Shown here piece after piece: positions 8,547 to 19,164 of a DNA stretch of 45,092 nt. Position 1 is the stretch's first letter; every line of letters starts with the position of its first letter. Origin of the DNA: Alphaproteobacteria bacterium (GTDB lineage: Bacteria; Pseudomonadota; Alphaproteobacteria; Bin95); NCBI GenBank assembly GCA_022825195.1, contig JAJDYL010000026.1:1-45092 (forward strand), read 5' to 3'. The notes beneath the pieces were generated by a model, which worked only from the letters and a program-made list of their open reading frames with translations, did not search any database and was not told the origin of the DNA. A program made the position numbers and the translations under genes.

Positions 8547-10325
8547 ATGACCGGCACACCCGACCAGGATGCGCTCGCCGAACGCTTCAGGGAGATCACG
8601 GAACGGAGCCAGCGCGTGGCGGCGGAATTCGCCGCCCGGCACGGGGCCGAGGCGGGCGCGCCCGACCCGGACCCGCTCGGCATCGGCAGGGCCTTCCTCG
8701 ACATGACGGCGCGGATGATGGCCGACCCGGCGCGGATGATGACCGCCCAGGCGGAACTCGCCCGGCAGTATGCGAATCTCTGGCAGGACACGGCCCGCCG
8801 GATGATGGGCGGCGAGCCGGCGGCGCCTGTCGTCGAGCCCGAGCCGGGCGACCGCCGCTTCAAGGATGCCGCCTGGCAGGAGAATTTCGTTTTCGACTTC
8901 ATCAAGCAGTCCTATCTGCTTTCATCGCGCTTCCTCCTCGGCAGCCTGCCGGAGGCCGGGGACGCCGCCCGGCACGAGGCCGACAAGGTCGCCTTCTACA
9001 CGCGCCAGTTCGTGGATGCGATGGCTCCGACCAATTTCGCCGCCACCAACCCCAGAGTGCTGCGCGAGACGCTGGACAGCAACGGGGAGAATCTCCTGCG
9101 CGGCTTCGAGAACCTGCTGCGCGACCTGGAGGCGGGCAAGGGACAGCTCCGCATCGCGCAGACCGACATGTCGGCATTCGAGGTCGGCCGCAATGTCGCC
9201 GTCACGCCGGGCAAGGTCGTGCTGCGCACGGATCTCATGGAGCTCATCCAGTATGAGCCGGCCACGGAGACGGTCCACGAGGTGCCGCTGTTGATCGTTC
9301 CGCCCTGGATCAACAAGTTCTACATCCTGGACCTGGCGCCCGAAAACTCCTTCGTGAGATGGGCGGTCGAGCAGGGCCATACCGTTTTCGTCATCTCCTG
9401 GGTGAACCCTGACTCCCGGCTCTCGGACAAATCGTTCGACGATTACATGATCGAAGGTCCGCTCGCCGCGCTCGACGCCATCGAGCGGATAACCGGGGCG
9501 CGGCGCGCGAACGCCATCGGCTATTGCCTCGGCGGCACGCTGCTGGCGGTCACGCTCGCCTGGCTGGCGGCGCGCGGCGAGACTCCCATCGAGAGCGCCA
9601 CCTATTTCGCCTCGCTGGTCGATTTCAGCGAGGCCGGCGAGCTTGGCGTGTTCATCGACGAAGAGCAGGTGGCCGCGCTGGAAGCGCGGATGGACAAGGC
9701 CGGCGGCGTTCTGGAAGGCGCCGACATGGCGACCACCTTCAACATGCTGCGCGCCAACGACCTGATATGGTCCTTTGTGATCTCCAATTATCTGCTCGGC
9801 CGCGACCCGGTGCCGTTCGACCTGTTGTTCTGGAACGCCGATTCGACGCGGATGCCGAAGCGGATGCACAGCTTCTACCTGCGCCGCATGTATATGGACA
9901 ACGCGCTGGCCGAGCCGGGCGCGCTGGAGGTCGCGGGCGAGCGGCTCGACCTCTCGGCGGTGAAAACCCGCACCTATGTCGTCGGCACGCGCGAGGACCA
10001 TATTGCGCCCTGGCCCGGCGTCTATCGGGGTGCGAGGCGCTATGGCGGGCCGGTGCGCTTCGTGCTGGCGGCGTCCGGCCATATCGCCGGCATCGTCAAT
10101 CCGCCGGCAGCCGGAAAATACAGCCACTGGACCCATCGGCAGATGCTGAAGGACAACGAATCCTGGCTGGAGCGCGCTGCGGAAAGGCCGGGTTCGTGGT
10201 GGCCCGACTGGGCCGGGTGGATCTCGCGATCGTCGGGAGCCCAGGTGCCGGCGCGCATCCCCGGCGAAGGCGCGCTGCCAGCCCTCTGCGACGCCCCCGG
10301 CACCTATGTCGCGGAGCGCGTCTGA
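8547..10325 (+). CDS. phaC: Class I poly(3-hydroxyalkanoate) synthase
   Basis: This 592-residue enzyme polymerises 3-hydroxyacyl-CoA, chiefly 3-hydroxybutyryl-CoA, into storage granules. The nucleophile is C327 in the lipase-like box GYCLGG. The catalytic Asp lies in VGTREDHIAPW and the His in ASGHIAGIVN. Length and the N-terminal helical domain fit class I synthases, which need no PhaE or PhaR subunit. ATG 8547 has GGAGA upstream. A possible promoter is TGCGAC (8472-8477) with AATAAT (8496-8501), spaced 18 bases, but this is weak. No phasin, phaR or phaAB gene is next to it here. Confidence 0.95.
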   Translation: MTGTPDQDALAERFREITERSQRVAAEFAARHGAEAGAPDPDPLGIGRAFLDMTARMMADPARMMTAQAELARQYANLWQDTARRMMGGEPAAPVVEPEPGDRRFKDAAWQENFVFDFIKQSYLLSSRFLLGSLPEAGDAARHEADKVAFYTRQFVDAMAPTNFAATNPRVLRETLDSNGENLLRGFENLLRDLEAGKGQLRIAQTDMSAFEVGRNVAVTPGKVVLRTDLMELIQYEPATETVHEVPLLIVPPWINKFYILDLAPENSFVRWAVEQGHTVFVISWVNPDSRLSDKSFDDYMIEGPLAALDAIERITGARRANAIGYCLGGTLLAVTLAWLAARGETPIESATYFASLVDFSEAGELGVFIDEEQVAALEARMDKAGGVLEGADMATTFNMLRANDLIWSFVISNYLLGRDPVPFDLLFWNADSTRMPKRMHSFYLRRMYMDNALAEPGALEVAGERLDLSAVKTRTYVVGTREDHIAPWPGVYRGARRYGGPVRFVLAASGHIAGIVNPPAAGKYSHWTHRQMLKDNESWLERAAERPGSWWPDWAGWISRSSGAQVPARIPGEGALPALCDAPGTYVAERV

Positions 10326-10416
10326 GCCGAAAAACGGACCGGCGGACCCATCGGTCGGCCCGTGCTTGCGCGCGAGTCGGTCCTGCGACGGAAGGTACCG
10401 CCGCCAGAGTCGCAAG

Positions 10417-10431
10417 CAGAAAGCTTTTCTG
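10417..10431 (+). terminator. Candidate hairpin after phaC
   Basis: CAGAAA (10417-10422) and TTTCTG (10426-10431) form a 6-bp stem with a GCT loop, followed by TTATT. This is a weak Rho-independent terminator candidate for phaC, located in the gap before the TRAP operon. Confidence 0.35.
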
Positions 10432-10477
10432 TTATTGAGTGCGCGCAGCACGCTCGCCCGGAAAGGTGGGATGCGCA

Positions 10478-10498
10478 TTACCTGACCTTAAAAGGTAA
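10478..10498 (+). promoter_or_regulatory. Nested palindrome in the leader of the TRAP operon
   Basis: TTACCT (10478-10483) pairs with AGGTAA (10493-10498), and inside it ACCTT (10485-10489) pairs with AAGGT (10492-10496). It lies 5-8 bases upstream of the dctP ribosome site AGGGAGGA. It may be an operator, or an RNA hairpin that affects initiation at dctP. No family of regulator can be named. Confidence 0.4.
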
Positions 10499-10512
10499 AG
10501 AGGGAGGACACC

Positions 10513-11568
10513 TTGACTCACAAACTCCTAAAGGCCGCCGCTCTCGGCCTCGTCGGCGCGATGGCGTTCGGCGTTGCCGGCGACGCCGAAGCGAAGAAAG
10601 TGCGTTGGAAGATGCACTCGGCCTTCGCCGAGAACATTGCCGTGATCGGGCCGGTCGCCCATCGCATTGCGGACTCGGTGCGCCGGATGTCCGACGGCGA
10701 CTTCGACATCAAGGTATTCGAGCCGGGCGCGCTTGCCGGCGGATACGCCTATTACGACCCGATCAGCCAGGGCGCGTTCGACGCCGCCTACGGCACGCCG
10801 GGCGCCAATCAGGGCAAGAATTCGGCGTTCGCCTTCCTCTCCACCTGGCCGTTCGGTCCGGGCGCGCTTGAGTTCAACGCCTGGATGCTGTCCGAAGGCG
10901 GCGGCGTGGACATCGCCACCGAGCTCTACGCCAAGGACAACATCAAGTACTTCTACTGCATGATGATCCCGCCCGAGACCTCCGGTTGGTTCCGCGAGCC
11001 GATCGAGAGCCTGGACCAGTTGAAGGGCCTGAAGATGCGCTTCTTCGGCATGGGCGCGAAGGTCATGCAGAAGTTCGGCGTCGCAACCCAGCAGCTCGCC
11101 GGCGGCGACATCTATCCGGCGCTGGAGCTCGGCACGATCGACGCAACCGAGTTCTCGATGCCGGCGATCGACCGGACGCTCGGCTTCTACCAGATCGCGA
11201 AATACAACTACTTCCCGGGCTGGCACCAGCAGTCCACGACCGGCGAGATACTCGTCAACATGGACTCGTGGAACGCGTTGTCCGATCCGCACAAGGCCAT
11301 GTTCGAGAGCGCATGCGACGCCAACATGAAGCATGAGTTCGCCGATGGCGAAGCCCTGCAGGCCGCTGCGATGATCGCCAACGAGAAGGACGGCGTCACA
11401 AACATGACCTGGTCCGACGAGGTCATCGCGCAGTTCCGGGCCAAGTGGGAAGAGGTGCTCCAGGAGGAGATTGCCGCGAACCCCGATGTCGCAAGTCTTT
11501 GGGACCACTTCTCCAAGTTCCACGCCGACTACCAGGTCTGGGGAACCCGCGGCTATCTGAAGCCGTAA
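10513..11568 (+). CDS. TRAP transporter substrate-binding protein (DctP family)
   Basis: This 351-residue periplasmic binding protein has a signal peptide ending AGDAEA before KKVRW. The start is TTG 10513, set by a strong AGGGAGGA ribosome site 4 bases upstream; no ATG fits. The segments AFAFLSTWPFGPGALEFNAW and the following Gly-rich stretch resemble the mannitol/chloroaromatic (FcbT1-like) branch of TRAP binding proteins rather than the classic C4-dicarboxylate branch. Together with dctQ and dctM it forms a complete sodium-dependent TRAP importer. The ligand is unknown; an organic, possibly aromatic, acid would fit the neighbouring monooxygenase and VOC genes. Confidence 0.92.
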   Translation: MTHKLLKAAALGLVGAMAFGVAGDAEAKKVRWKMHSAFAENIAVIGPVAHRIADSVRRMSDGDFDIKVFEPGALAGGYAYYDPISQGAFDAAYGTPGANQGKNSAFAFLSTWPFGPGALEFNAWMLSEGGGVDIATELYAKDNIKYFYCMMIPPETSGWFREPIESLDQLKGLKMRFFGMGAKVMQKFGVATQQLAGGDIYPALELGTIDATEFSMPAIDRTLGFYQIAKYNYFPGWHQQSTTGEILVNMDSWNALSDPHKAMFESACDANMKHEFADGEALQAAAMIANEKDGVTNMTWSDEVIAQFRAKWEEVLQEEIAANPDVASLWDHFSKFHADYQVWGTRGYLKP

Positions 11569-11583
11569 CTCCCCCGCCATATG

Positions 11584-11610
11584 AGGCCGCTCCCGCTTCG
11601 GGAGCGGCCT
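11584..11610 (+). terminator. Strong hairpin after the TRAP binding-protein gene
   Basis: AGGCCGCTCCCG (11584-11595) pairs perfectly with CGGGAGCGGCCT (11599-11610), giving a 12-bp GC-rich stem and a 3-base loop. It lacks a U tract, so it more likely protects the 3' end of dctP mRNA, or attenuates, than fully terminates. Confidence 0.7.
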
Positions 11611-11616
11611 GCGCGG

Positions 11617-11645
11617 CGACCGGCGCATCAGCGGCCGGTCGTTTT
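11617..11645 (+). terminator. Second hairpin with T tract between dctP and dctQ
   Basis: CGACCGG (11617-11623) pairs with CCGGTCG (11635-11641) and is followed by TTTT. It is a modest intrinsic terminator or attenuator. With the preceding hairpin it would give more binding protein than permease, as is usual for such importers. Confidence 0.55.
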
Positions 11646-11685
11646 GGCTTGGCTGTCCCATAGTCGCGTCGAAAGTGCGTTTCAA

Positions 11686-12501
11686 ATGACCAGAAGAACC
11701 AGCCTCTCACTAGTCGCGGCCCTGATCTTCTTCTTCTCCGTGCTTGGCGCTGCCTGGTCGGACCTCTGGCGACCCTTGTTCTTGTCGACCGGGCTCTTTG
11801 GGATTTTTCTGGGCCTGGTGGCAATGGGGTTCAGTTGGCTCCTCCGCTATGTCAGCGACGCAGCCGGTAATCTGGTAATCTGGGTGGGAAAAACGACCAG
11901 TTGGATTATTCTGCCGCTAATCGCGATGATTATGTTCGATGTCATCACAAGAAAGATCGAGTTTATCAAGGTCCGCAATGCTGAAATCACCGAGACCTAC
12001 GGCTTTTCCGTTTCGTTTATCCTTCAAGACCTGCAGTGGCACGTTCACGGCATTCTGCTTTTGATGACACTCGGTTTCGGCTATATGCTGAACGCCCATG
12101 TGCGTGTAGATATTTTTCGTGAAAACGCCTCACGCCGGCGACAAGCATGGATAGAGGCCTTAGGGATTACTATCTTTGCCATCCCGTTTCTCATGGTAAT
12201 GATCGGATTTTCGTGGGACTTTTTCGTGGCCTCGTTAAAGGGCTGGGAAGGCTCCGAATCGATGGTCGGGCTTGGATGGCGCTGGATCATCAAATCGTTT
12301 CTCGTCTGGGGCTTCTGTATTGCTTTTCTTGCGGCTCTCGCAACATTATTGCGGTGTATCGATTTTCTTTACGGCGATGAGAAGGCGCAGGCGGACGCTG
12401 AAGCCGCGCTGCAGTTTTTTTCCGATGCGGACGCGCTGCCCAAGCTGATCCTGGCGCAGTCTCAGAACGACGGTACCGCAAGCGAACCGGAAGGACGCTG
12501 A
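11686..12501 (+). CDS. TRAP transporter small permease (DctQ family)
   Basis: This is a 271-residue integral membrane protein with about five to six hydrophobic segments (for example near 6-25, 29-50, 64-83, 115-135 and 155-180). It is longer than the roughly 160-200 residues of ordinary DctQ, with an added N-terminal helix pair. The core sequence around WVGKTTSWIILPLIAMIMFD matches the small-permease fold. ATG 11686 was preferred to an upstream start inside the intergenic hairpins. The gene is 3 bases from dctM. Its GC content looks lower than that of dctP, suggesting a different history or relaxed codon use. Confidence 0.88.
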   Translation: MTRRTSLSLVAALIFFFSVLGAAWSDLWRPLFLSTGLFGIFLGLVAMGFSWLLRYVSDAAGNLVIWVGKTTSWIILPLIAMIMFDVITRKIEFIKVRNAEITETYGFSVSFILQDLQWHVHGILLLMTLGFGYMLNAHVRVDIFRENASRRRQAWIEALGITIFAIPFLMVMIGFSWDFFVASLKGWEGSESMVGLGWRWIIKSFLVWGFCIAFLAALATLLRCIDFLYGDEKAQADAEAALQFFSDADALPKLILAQSQNDGTASEPEGR

Positions 12502-12504
12502 TCG

Positions 12505-14175
12505 ATGGAAATGCTTGCGGAAACCTGGGAATGGCTCATAGACGACCATCTTTACGAGTATATCGGCGCCTACATGTTCCTGGCGTTGGCGCTGGCGTTG
12601 TTCACGGGGCTGCCTGTGGCATTCGCCCTCGGCGGTATCGCACTGATCTTTGCACTGCTTGGCACCTGGATCGATTCGATTTCTTTCAAGGAGTTCTTTA
12701 ACGCGGTCAACCGCAGTTACGGCGGCGACGGACAATCGGGCGCGATCCAGAACCCGATCCTGGTGGCGATCCCGTGTTTCGTGTTTATGGGCACGATGCT
12801 GGAACGGTCCAATGTGGCCGCCCATCTCCTGCACATCCTGCAGATCATGTTGAAAAGAGTGCCGGGCGGGCTTGCCCTTTCGGTCACGGTGATGGGCACG
12901 ATCATGGCGGCCACCACCGGCATCATCGGCGCATCGGTCGTCATGATGACATTGCTGGCCCTGCCGACCATGCTGCAACGCGGCTACCACGCGCCCCTTG
13001 CAACGGGCACGATTGCCGCATCGGCCACGCTGGGCATTCTCATACCGCCATCGATCATGCTGGTGCTGATGGCCAATTTGCTTGCGGTTTCCGTCGGTAA
13101 CCTCTTCGTCGGGGCGATATTGCCGGGGCTGGTCCTGTCGGGCCTCTACATCGTCTATATCTCCACGCGTGCGACGATCAATCCGAGCCTGGCGCCGCCG
13201 ATTCGGGAAGACGAAATCGATTTGCAGCCGTCCAGCATTTTGCGCATAGGGCGGTTCTTCCTGATATGCGCCGCGATCTTGGTCGTCACATGGCTGGCGG
13301 ATGAAGTGGAGTTGACCGACCAGGTTAACTGGCCGCTTGTAGCGTTTCTGGCAATCTTCATTATCTCCATGGTCGTGGGGAAAGGCGAAGGCGAGACGCT
13401 TTTCGGAGGAATATTGCGCGGATTCGTGCCGCCGATATTCCTTATCGTCATGGTGCTCGGTTCCATTTTCGCCGGCTGGGCGACGCCGACCGAGGCCGCT
13501 GGAGTCGGCGCTTTCGGGTCGCTGGTGCTCGCCTACATGAACGGCACGTTGACCTGGCGGGTGGTGCGGGAGGTATGCCATCGCACGGGTCTGACGACGG
13601 CGATGATCTTCTTTATCTTCATCGGCGCCACGGCGTTTTCCTCCATTTTCCGGGCCGTTTACGGCGAAGACCTGATTATCGAGTTCATAGAATGGCTCGA
13701 TCTCGGGCCCTGGGCGCTGCTGTTCCTGCTGATGTTCGCCGTCTTCCTGCTCGGCTTCTTCTTCGATTTCCTGGAAATCACCCTCATCATCCTGCCGGTC
13801 TTCGCCCCGGTCATCCGCGCGTTTGCGCCGGCGTTCGCCGGCCATCTCGGCTATGATGTGTCGGACGGGATGAACCTGGCGGAGAAGGACTTCATCGAAG
13901 CTCAGGTCATATACTGGTTTGCAATTCTCGTAGCGGTTAACCTGCAAACCTCCTTCCTGACACCTCCGTTCGGTTTCGCGCTCTTCTATATGAAGGGCGT
14001 GGCGCCGGCCACGGTCAAGATGCAGGAGATCTATTACGGCATCATTCCGTTCGTATCCCTGCAGGTCGTTGGCATCATGATCGTCCTTTACTTTCCCGAA
14101 CTGGCGCTTTGGTTGCCGGTGGAAGCGGGCTTGGCGAAGGTGCCGCTGAGTTTGCAGGGCGGCGGAGGCGGTTAG
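12505..14175 (+). CDS. TRAP transporter large permease (DctM family)
   Basis: This 556-residue protein is very hydrophobic, with about twelve or more membrane segments. It carries the family features GLPVAFALGGIALIF near the N-terminus and GTIAASATLGILIPPSIMLV near 170-190, plus FAGWATPTEAAGVGAFGSL in the second half. It is larger than the roughly 430 residues of classic DctM, as in the mannitol/chloroaromatic branch. It forms the sodium-coupled translocation pore with DctQ. It ends 14 bases before the convergent hydroxypyruvate isomerase gene. Confidence 0.93.
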   Translation: MEMLAETWEWLIDDHLYEYIGAYMFLALALALFTGLPVAFALGGIALIFALLGTWIDSISFKEFFNAVNRSYGGDGQSGAIQNPILVAIPCFVFMGTMLERSNVAAHLLHILQIMLKRVPGGLALSVTVMGTIMAATTGIIGASVVMMTLLALPTMLQRGYHAPLATGTIAASATLGILIPPSIMLVLMANLLAVSVGNLFVGAILPGLVLSGLYIVYISTRATINPSLAPPIREDEIDLQPSSILRIGRFFLICAAILVVTWLADEVELTDQVNWPLVAFLAIFIISMVVGKGEGETLFGGILRGFVPPIFLIVMVLGSIFAGWATPTEAAGVGAFGSLVLAYMNGTLTWRVVREVCHRTGLTTAMIFFIFIGATAFSSIFRAVYGEDLIIEFIEWLDLGPWALLFLLMFAVFLLGFFFDFLEITLIILPVFAPVIRAFAPAFAGHLGYDVSDGMNLAEKDFIEAQVIYWFAILVAVNLQTSFLTPPFGFALFYMKGVAPATVKMQEIYYGIIPFVSLQVVGIMIVLYFPELALWLPVEAGLAKVPLSLQGGGGG

Positions 14176-14189
14176 CTGGTGGCCGCCGT

Positions 14190-14975
14190 TCACCCGATCC
14201 CGTAGGCCTTGGCCCAGCCGAGCCCTTCCACCGTGCCGGCGCGCGGCCTGTATTCGCAGCCGATCCAGCCCTCATAGCCCAGCTCGTCGATCGTCTTGAA
14301 GAGGTAGGGGTAGTACATCTCGCCGACCGACGGCTCGTGACGCCCGGGCACGCCGGCGATCTGCATGTGGCCGACGCCGCCGCCCGGCAGGTAGTCGCGG
14401 AGCCGCGTGGCGACATCGCCCTCGACGATCTGGCAGTGGTAGAGGTCCATCTGCACCCGGACGGTCTCCGCGCCGACCGCGGCGCGGATGCGGTGCGCGT
14501 CGTCCTGGCGGTTGAGGAAGAAGCCCGGAATGTCCCTCCGGTTGATCGGCTCGATGGACACATGACGCTCGCCGAGCCGGGCGGCGGCATGTTTCAGGTT
14601 GGCGACATAGACCGCCTCGGCCTCGCCCGTCGCTTCCGCCGCCGCACCCGGAATGCCGGCCAGGACATGCACGCGCGGGCTCTCCAGCACCTCCGCCCAG
14701 CCGGCCGCCGTCTCCAGCGCCTCCGCGAACGCCGCCTCGCGTCCCGGCACGGCCGCCAGGCCGCGCTCGCCTGCCTGCCAGTCGCCCGGCGGCATGTTGA
14801 ACAGCACGGTCTCCACGCCTGCGTCCGCCTTCGCTTTCGCGACCTCGTCCGGCGCAAACTCGTAGGGGAACAGGAACTCGACCGCCCCGAAGCCCGCCCT
14901 CCGGGCGGCGTCGAAGCGGTCGAGGAACTCATGCTCGGTGAAGAGCATCGAGATATTGGCGGCAAAGCGCGGCAT
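14190..14975 (-). CDS. hyi: Hydroxypyruvate isomerase family TIM-barrel protein
   Basis: This 261-residue protein begins MPRFAANISMLFTEHEFLDR, the usual Hyi/OtnI start. It contains the metal-site segments SIEPINRRDIPGFFL and VQMDLYHCQ, and HMQIAGVPGRHEP near 205-217. Hydroxypyruvate isomerase interconverts hydroxypyruvate and tartronate semialdehyde in glyoxylate metabolism; relatives act on 2-oxo-tetronates, so the substrate is only likely. It is convergent with the TRAP operon and divergent, by 58 bases, from the glycerol kinase gene. Confidence 0.87.
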   Translation of the reverse strand: MPRFAANISMLFTEHEFLDRFDAARRAGFGAVEFLFPYEFAPDEVAKAKADAGVETVLFNMPPGDWQAGERGLAAVPGREAAFAEALETAAGWAEVLESPRVHVLAGIPGAAAEATGEAEAVYVANLKHAAARLGERHVSIEPINRRDIPGFFLNRQDDAHRIRAAVGAETVRVQMDLYHCQIVEGDVATRLRDYLPGGGVGHMQIAGVPGRHEPSVGEMYYPYLFKTIDELGYEGWIGCEYRPRAGTVEGLGWAKAYGIG

Positions 14976-15033
14976 GGGCGGCGGCCTTTCGTCCGGTTGC
15001 AGGACAGGGGGAAGCTTCCATAGCATAGCCGCC

Positions 15034-16502
<1,469 letters not shown>

Positions 16503-16506
<4 letters not shown>

Positions 16507-17714
16507 CCGACGATGACATCCTGATTGCCGGCGGCGGGATCGGCGGGCTGACGGCGGCGCTCTGCCTGGCCGCAAAGGGCTTCGGCGTGCGCGTATTCGA
16601 GGCGGCGCCGGCGTTCGGCGAAATCGGCGCAGGCATCCAGCTCAGCCCCAATTGCAACCGGGTGCTGCACCGGCTCGGCCTGGCGGAAGCCCTGGAGGCG
16701 GTCGCCTTCCTGCCGGTCGCGGGCCAGATGCGCGACTGGTCGAGCGGCGAGACGATATACGAGAACGAACTGGGCGAAGGGCTGCGCCGCCGCTACGGCT
16801 ATCCCTACTACCATATCCACCGGGCGGACCTGATCGGCGTGCTGGCGAAGGCCGCCGCCGCCGAACCGCGCATCGCGCTGTATGCCGGTGCGGAGGTGGG
16901 CGGCATCGGGCAGTCCGCCGGCGGGGTCTCGGTCGCTGCCGGCGGCGCCCGCTACCGGGGCCGGGCGCTGGTCGGCGCGGACGGCATCCACTCGGCGGTC
17001 CGCGCTTTCCTGTTCGGTCCGGAGTCGCCGGCCTTCACCGGCACGGTCGCCTGGCGCGGCCTGGTGCCGGCGTCGCGCCTGCCGGAGGGCTTCGTGCGCC
17101 CGGTTTCCTCCAATTGGCTGGGGCCGGGCGGTCATGTCGTCCACTACTATGTGCGCCGCGGCGACCTGGTGAACTGCGTCTGCGTGGTCGAGAAGCAGGG
17201 CTGGGAGCGCGAATCCTGGACCGAGCGCGGCGACCGCGGGGAACTCAGGCGCGACTTCGCCGGCTGGCATGACGGGATCCAGCGGCTGATCGATGCCATG
17301 GACCCGGACGCCTGCTACAAGTGGGCGCTGTTCGACCGCCCGCCCATGCCGCGATGGGGCCGGGACCGGGTCACGCTGCTGGGCGACGCCTGCCACGCGA
17401 CCCTGCCGTTCATGGCGCAAGGCGCCGCCATGGCCATCGAGGACGGCGCCGTGCTGGCCGGGTGCCTTGCTGCGGGCGGCGATACGGCGGCAAGCCTGAA
17501 ACGCTACGAAGACCTGCGCCGCGCCCGGACCGCCCGCATCCAGACCGGATCGCGCCGCAATGCCGAACTCTTCCACATGCGCGGCGAGGCGGCGGCCGAG
17601 CGCAACCGGACGCTTGGCGCCTCCCGCAGTCGCACCCTCGACTGGCTCTACCGCTACGACGCCTTCGACCTCGAAGCGGCGGCCGCGGCCGCCGCGTCTG
17701 ACGGGGACGCCTGA
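16503..17714 (+). CDS. FAD-dependent aromatic-ring monooxygenase, non-canonical start
   Basis: This protein of about 403 residues has all three group-A flavin monooxygenase motifs: GGGIGG at about 10-15, LVGADGIHSAVR at about 155-166 and GDACHATLPF near 294. It resembles the 3-hydroxybenzoate 6-hydroxylase and salicylate hydroxylase group, which hydroxylate phenolic acids with NAD(P)H and oxygen. No ATG, GTG or TTG in frame precedes the Rossmann loop; the first GTG (16587) would delete it. The best candidates are ATA 16503, overlapping the glpK stop, and CTG 16521. A rare start or a start-codon mutation is implied. Downstream VOC genes may handle its product. Confidence 0.8.
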
Positions 17715-17794
17715 CCCCTGCTGACAGGCCCGGCGCAAGATTGGGGTTGGAAATCGGGCAGCACCGGCCGATGCTGTTCGTGAGCGACGCCCTT

Positions 17795-17813
17795 TCCGCC
17801 GGAGGCCGGCGGA
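17795..17813 (+). other. Hairpin just upstream of the first VOC gene
   Basis: TCCGCCGG (17795-17802) pairs with CCGGCGGA (17806-17813) around an AGG loop, ending about 8 bases before the GGGAG ribosome site of the VOC gene. It could terminate the preceding transcript weakly or mark a processing site. No T tract follows. Confidence 0.4.
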
Positions 17814-17831
17814 CATGTCGGGAGATACGCC

Positions 17832-18515
17832 ATGAACAGGATCGACGGCCTGCACCACCTGGCCATCACCACCGCGGACATCAAGACCCAGATCGAGTTC
17901 TTCACCGACAAGCTCGGCATGGAGCTGGTGGCGCTTTACTGGATGCACGGCGTCGAGAACACCTTCCACGGTTTCCTGCGCCTGAATGACGAGAGTTCGA
18001 TCGCGCTCGTGCAGAACGACGCCATCAAGGACATTCCGGCCGAGGTCGGCCGGACACACGCCGGCAATGCCGGCGCCAACTGCGCCGCCGGCACCATGCA
18101 GCATGTCGCGTTCCGGGTAGGCGGAGAGGCGGAGCTGATGGCGATGAAGGACCGGCTGCGCGCCAAGGGCGTGCCGGTCATCGGGCCGCGGGACCACGGC
18201 TTCTGCAAGTCGATCTATTTCGCGGGTCCCGAGAATCTCGCACTGGAGCTGTCCTATTCGAACGCGCCGATAAACGCCGAGGCGTGGATCGACCCGGAAG
18301 TGGTCGAGCTGGCGGGCATAAGCGGCGTGGAGCTCGCCCGCTACAAGACCTCCTCGGACTTCGAGGACAGCGGCGGCGCCGTGCCGCAGCCGGGGCCCGA
18401 TGCGCCGGGTCCGCACATGAACAACTACCCGCCCGGCAGGTACGAGAAGATCCTGGCCATGACGGACGCCGAGATGCTGGCGACCAGCGAAACCGACCCG
18501 CCGGTCGCGGTGTGA
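17832..18515 (+). CDS. VOC-family (glyoxalase/extradiol-type) protein 1
   Basis: This 227-residue protein has a vicinal-oxygen-chelate fold. Metal ligands are suggested by His in LHHLAITTAD (about 8-9), His in MQHVAFRVGG (about 94) and Glu in LALELSYSN (about 139). The C-terminal 70 residues are an extra, mostly polar tail. VOC enzymes include extradiol dioxygenases, glyalase-like lyases and fosfomycin-type transferases, so the reaction is not fixed. A GGGAG ribosome site precedes ATG 17832. It is the second gene after the flavin monooxygenase, with another VOC gene 40 bases downstream. Confidence 0.8.
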   Translation: MNRIDGLHHLAITTADIKTQIEFFTDKLGMELVALYWMHGVENTFHGFLRLNDESSIALVQNDAIKDIPAEVGRTHAGNAGANCAAGTMQHVAFRVGGEAELMAMKDRLRAKGVPVIGPRDHGFCKSIYFAGPENLALELSYSNAPINAEAWIDPEVVELAGISGVELARYKTSSDFEDSGGAVPQPGPDAPGPHMNNYPPGRYEKILAMTDAEMLATSETDPPVAV

Positions 18516-18555
18516 CGGCACGGCCGCAAACGCGAAGTCATCCGGGGAGGCAGAG

Positions 18556-19131
<576 letters not shown>

Positions 19132-19164
19132 CCCGGCCCCTGCCTGAGCGTTCCCGGAGAGCGG

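Noticed and set aside
12346..14193. 615-codon minus-strand frame
   Set aside because: It is antisense to the hydrophobic DctM gene and very polar, as expected for such a shadow.
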